The translations under genes and the position numbers were made by a program. Shown piece by piece: positions 6,834-7,901 of a DNA stretch of 7,901 nucleotides. The stretch spans positions 1 to 7,901 of the forward strand of contig SVOX01000073.1 of NCBI GenBank assembly GCA_015066165.1, read 5' to 3'. The notes under the pieces were generated by a model. It was given only the letters and a program-made list of their open reading frames with translations. It did no database searches and was not told the DNA's origin. How positions within the stretch are numbered: position 1 is the first letter of the stretch; each line of letters starts with the position of its first letter. The stretch comes from Oscillospiraceae bacterium. Its GTDB lineage: Bacteria; Bacillota; Clostridia; Oscillospirales; Acutalibacteraceae.

Positions 6834-7754
6834 TTAATTCTTTATTATTACCCTCAATTTTGCGCTACGGCTACGGGGGTTAAGTTCTAACTCTTGCTTT
6901 GTGGGTTCAATTGGTTTCTTGGTTAATAAATGTCCTCTTGGTGTTTTTCCGCAAACACAAACGGGAAAATCGGGTGGACAAGTACAACCTGTACAAAACT
7001 CTTTAAACCTTTGTTTTACCATTCTGTCTTCAAGTGAATGGAAAGTAATTATTGAAAGCACTCCGTCTTTGTTAAGCAATTCAAACGCTTTATCGAGTGT
7101 TTCGTTTAAACGGTCAAGTTCACCGTTTACAGCAATTCTTATTGCTTGAAAACATTTTCTTGCAGGATGTCCGTCACGGCGGGCTGCTGCAGGATATGCA
7201 TTTGCTATTATTTCTGCCAAACGTAAAGTGGTTGTAATTCTCTCGGTTTGTCTTTCCTTTACAATTCTGGCAGCGATCTTTCTTGAAAACTTTTCTTCGC
7301 CAAAACGGAAGAATATATCTGCTAATTCGCTTTCGGAAAAATCGTTCACAATATCTTCAGCCGAAATTCCGCTTTGTGACATTCTCATATCAAGTTTAGC
7401 GTCTTTATGAAGCGAAAATCCCCTTTCGGCTGTATCGAGTTGATAGGAAGAAACGCCAAGGTCTAACAAAATTCCATCTACCTTATATATATTAAGTGAG
7501 TTTAAAACCTCGGTCATTTGACTAAAGTTACTTCTAACTACTGTTGCGGGAAAATCTTTAAGACGTTCGGTTGCAATTTTTACAGCATCGGGGTCTTGGT
7601 CTAAACAAATAAGTTGTCCGCCGTCAAGCCGTTTTGCAATTTCTTTAGAGTGCCCTGCTCCGCCAACCGTACCGTCAAGGTAAATTCCGTTTGGTTTTAT
7701 ATTTAATGAATCAATAGTTTCGTTCAGTAAAACCGAAATATGTTTAAATTCCAT
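6834..7754 (-). CDS. rsmH: RsmH (MraW), 16S rRNA C1402 N4-methyltransferase
   Basis: SAM-dependent methyltransferase that modifies N4 of C1402 (E. coli numbering) in 16S rRNA at the ribosomal P site, and a standard member of the dcw cluster. The 306 residues match the usual 300-315. Motifs in order are HISVLLNE (5-12), the SAM-binding loop DGTVGGAGHS (27-36), DGILLDLGVSSYQLD (93-107), GFSLHKDAKLDMRM (112-125), HPARKCFQAIRIAVN (196-210), ITFHSLEDRMVK (236-247) and the C-terminal NPRSRSAKLRV (292-302). A cysteine cluster near the end (Cys254, 257, 259, 266, 268) has the CxC pairs common in Firmicutes homologues and might bind metal. The start is an ATG only two bases after the mraZ stop. No good Shine-Dalgarno is visible there (only a weak GAG about ten bases upstream), so translation is probably coupled to mraZ. 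Confidence 0.97.
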   Translation of the reverse strand: MEFKHISVLLNETIDSLNIKPNGIYLDGTVGGAGHSKEIAKRLDGGQLICLDQDPDAVKIATERLKDFPATVVRSNFSQMTEVLNSLNIYKVDGILLDLGVSSYQLDTAERGFSLHKDAKLDMRMSQSGISAEDIVNDFSESELADIFFRFGEEKFSRKIAARIVKERQTERITTTLRLAEIIANAYPAAARRDGHPARKCFQAIRIAVNGELDRLNETLDKAFELLNKDGVLSIITFHSLEDRMVKQRFKEFCTGCTCPPDFPVCVCGKTPRGHLLTKKPIEPTKQELELNPRSRSAKLRVIIKN

Positions 7755-7756
7755 AA

Positions 7757-7901
7757 TTAAAACTCAAGTTCTGCCATAATATCGGCGATAGATTCAGGAG
7801 TAATACTTTCGTTTTCTTGTTGCCAAAGATCAGTATTCCAAAGTTCGAGTTTATTATTAACACCAAGTATATATGCCTTTTCTTCAAGACGGGCATATTC
7901 A
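7757..7901 (-). CDS. mraZ: MraZ, cluster regulator (3' end only)
   Basis: The last 47 codons of a reading frame that enters from the right edge and stops at TAA (7757-7759). The translation includes EYARLEEKAYILGVNNKLEL and then WNTDLWQQ, ending IADIMAELEF. The stretch EYA-L-K-A-I-GV-NK-E-W is typical of the second half of MraZ, a small (about 140-150 residues) AbrB-like DNA-binding protein. In other bacteria MraZ binds repeats upstream of its own gene and controls the dcw operon. Its position directly before rsmH, with a two-base gap, is the canonical one. The N-terminal half, the promoter and the MraZ-binding repeats would lie beyond the window, so cluster-level regulation cannot be judged here. 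Confidence 0.93.
   Translation of the reverse strand, partial: EYARLEEKAYILGVNNKLELWNTDLWQQENESITPESIADIMAELEF

Noticed and set aside
6591..7410. Plus-strand open frames opposite the ftsL-like gene and rsmH (6591-6803, 6901-7149, 7228-7410)
   Set aside because: They are reverse-strand shadows of conserved coding sequence, without motifs or plausible cluster context.
1..7901. Mobile element, CRISPR array, phage or defence genes, tRNA/rRNA genes
   Set aside because: None seen. The window is continuous dcw genes with short gaps, no direct repeat arrays, and no transposase or integrase motifs.

Overview
The window is a compact, single-strand (minus) stretch of a division and cell wall (dcw) cluster from a low-GC Gram-positive bacterium. 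The best fit is a member of the Clostridia, possibly a Ruminococcaceae/Oscillospiraceae-type gut organism. The evidence is AT-rich coding sequence, strong GGAGG-type ribosome binding sites, a PASTA-tailed class B penicillin-binding protein of the SpoVD type between ftsL and murE, and a MurE with the DNPR motif typical of enzymes adding meso-diaminopimelate. The lineage is inferred from gene order and protein style. I could not run a search.

In transcription order (right to left on the given strand) the genes are: mraZ (3' end only, 7757-7901), rsmH/mraW (6834-7754), a small FtsL-like bitopic protein (6359-6820), a SpoVD/FtsI-type PBP with two PASTA domains (4000-6240), murE (2582-3982), mraY (1528-2550), ftsW/spoVE (373-1512) and murG (5' part only, 1-360). 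Gaps are 2 to 31 bases, except for 118 bases between the ftsL-like gene and the PBP gene. No stretch above 300 bases lacks a gene.

The products act in one pathway. MurE adds the third amino acid of the stem peptide. MraY makes lipid I and MurG makes lipid II at the inner face of the membrane. The SEDS protein FtsW/SpoVE polymerises glycan, and its partner SpoVD/FtsI-type transpeptidase cross-links it. The FtsL-like protein is probably part of the divisome, RsmH methylates 16S rRNA, and MraZ is the usual cluster regulator.

This is a conserved housekeeping region, and I found no new multi-gene system. The points worth a second look are: murF and murD are missing from their usual positions; the 118-base gap holds a 12-bp hairpin and a sequence resembling a sporulation sigma-E promoter just upstream of the SpoVD-type gene; that gene probably uses a TTG start; the PBP has active-site-proximal cysteines like the redox-controlled pair in Bacillus SpoVD; and the N-terminal domain of MurE is shortened.
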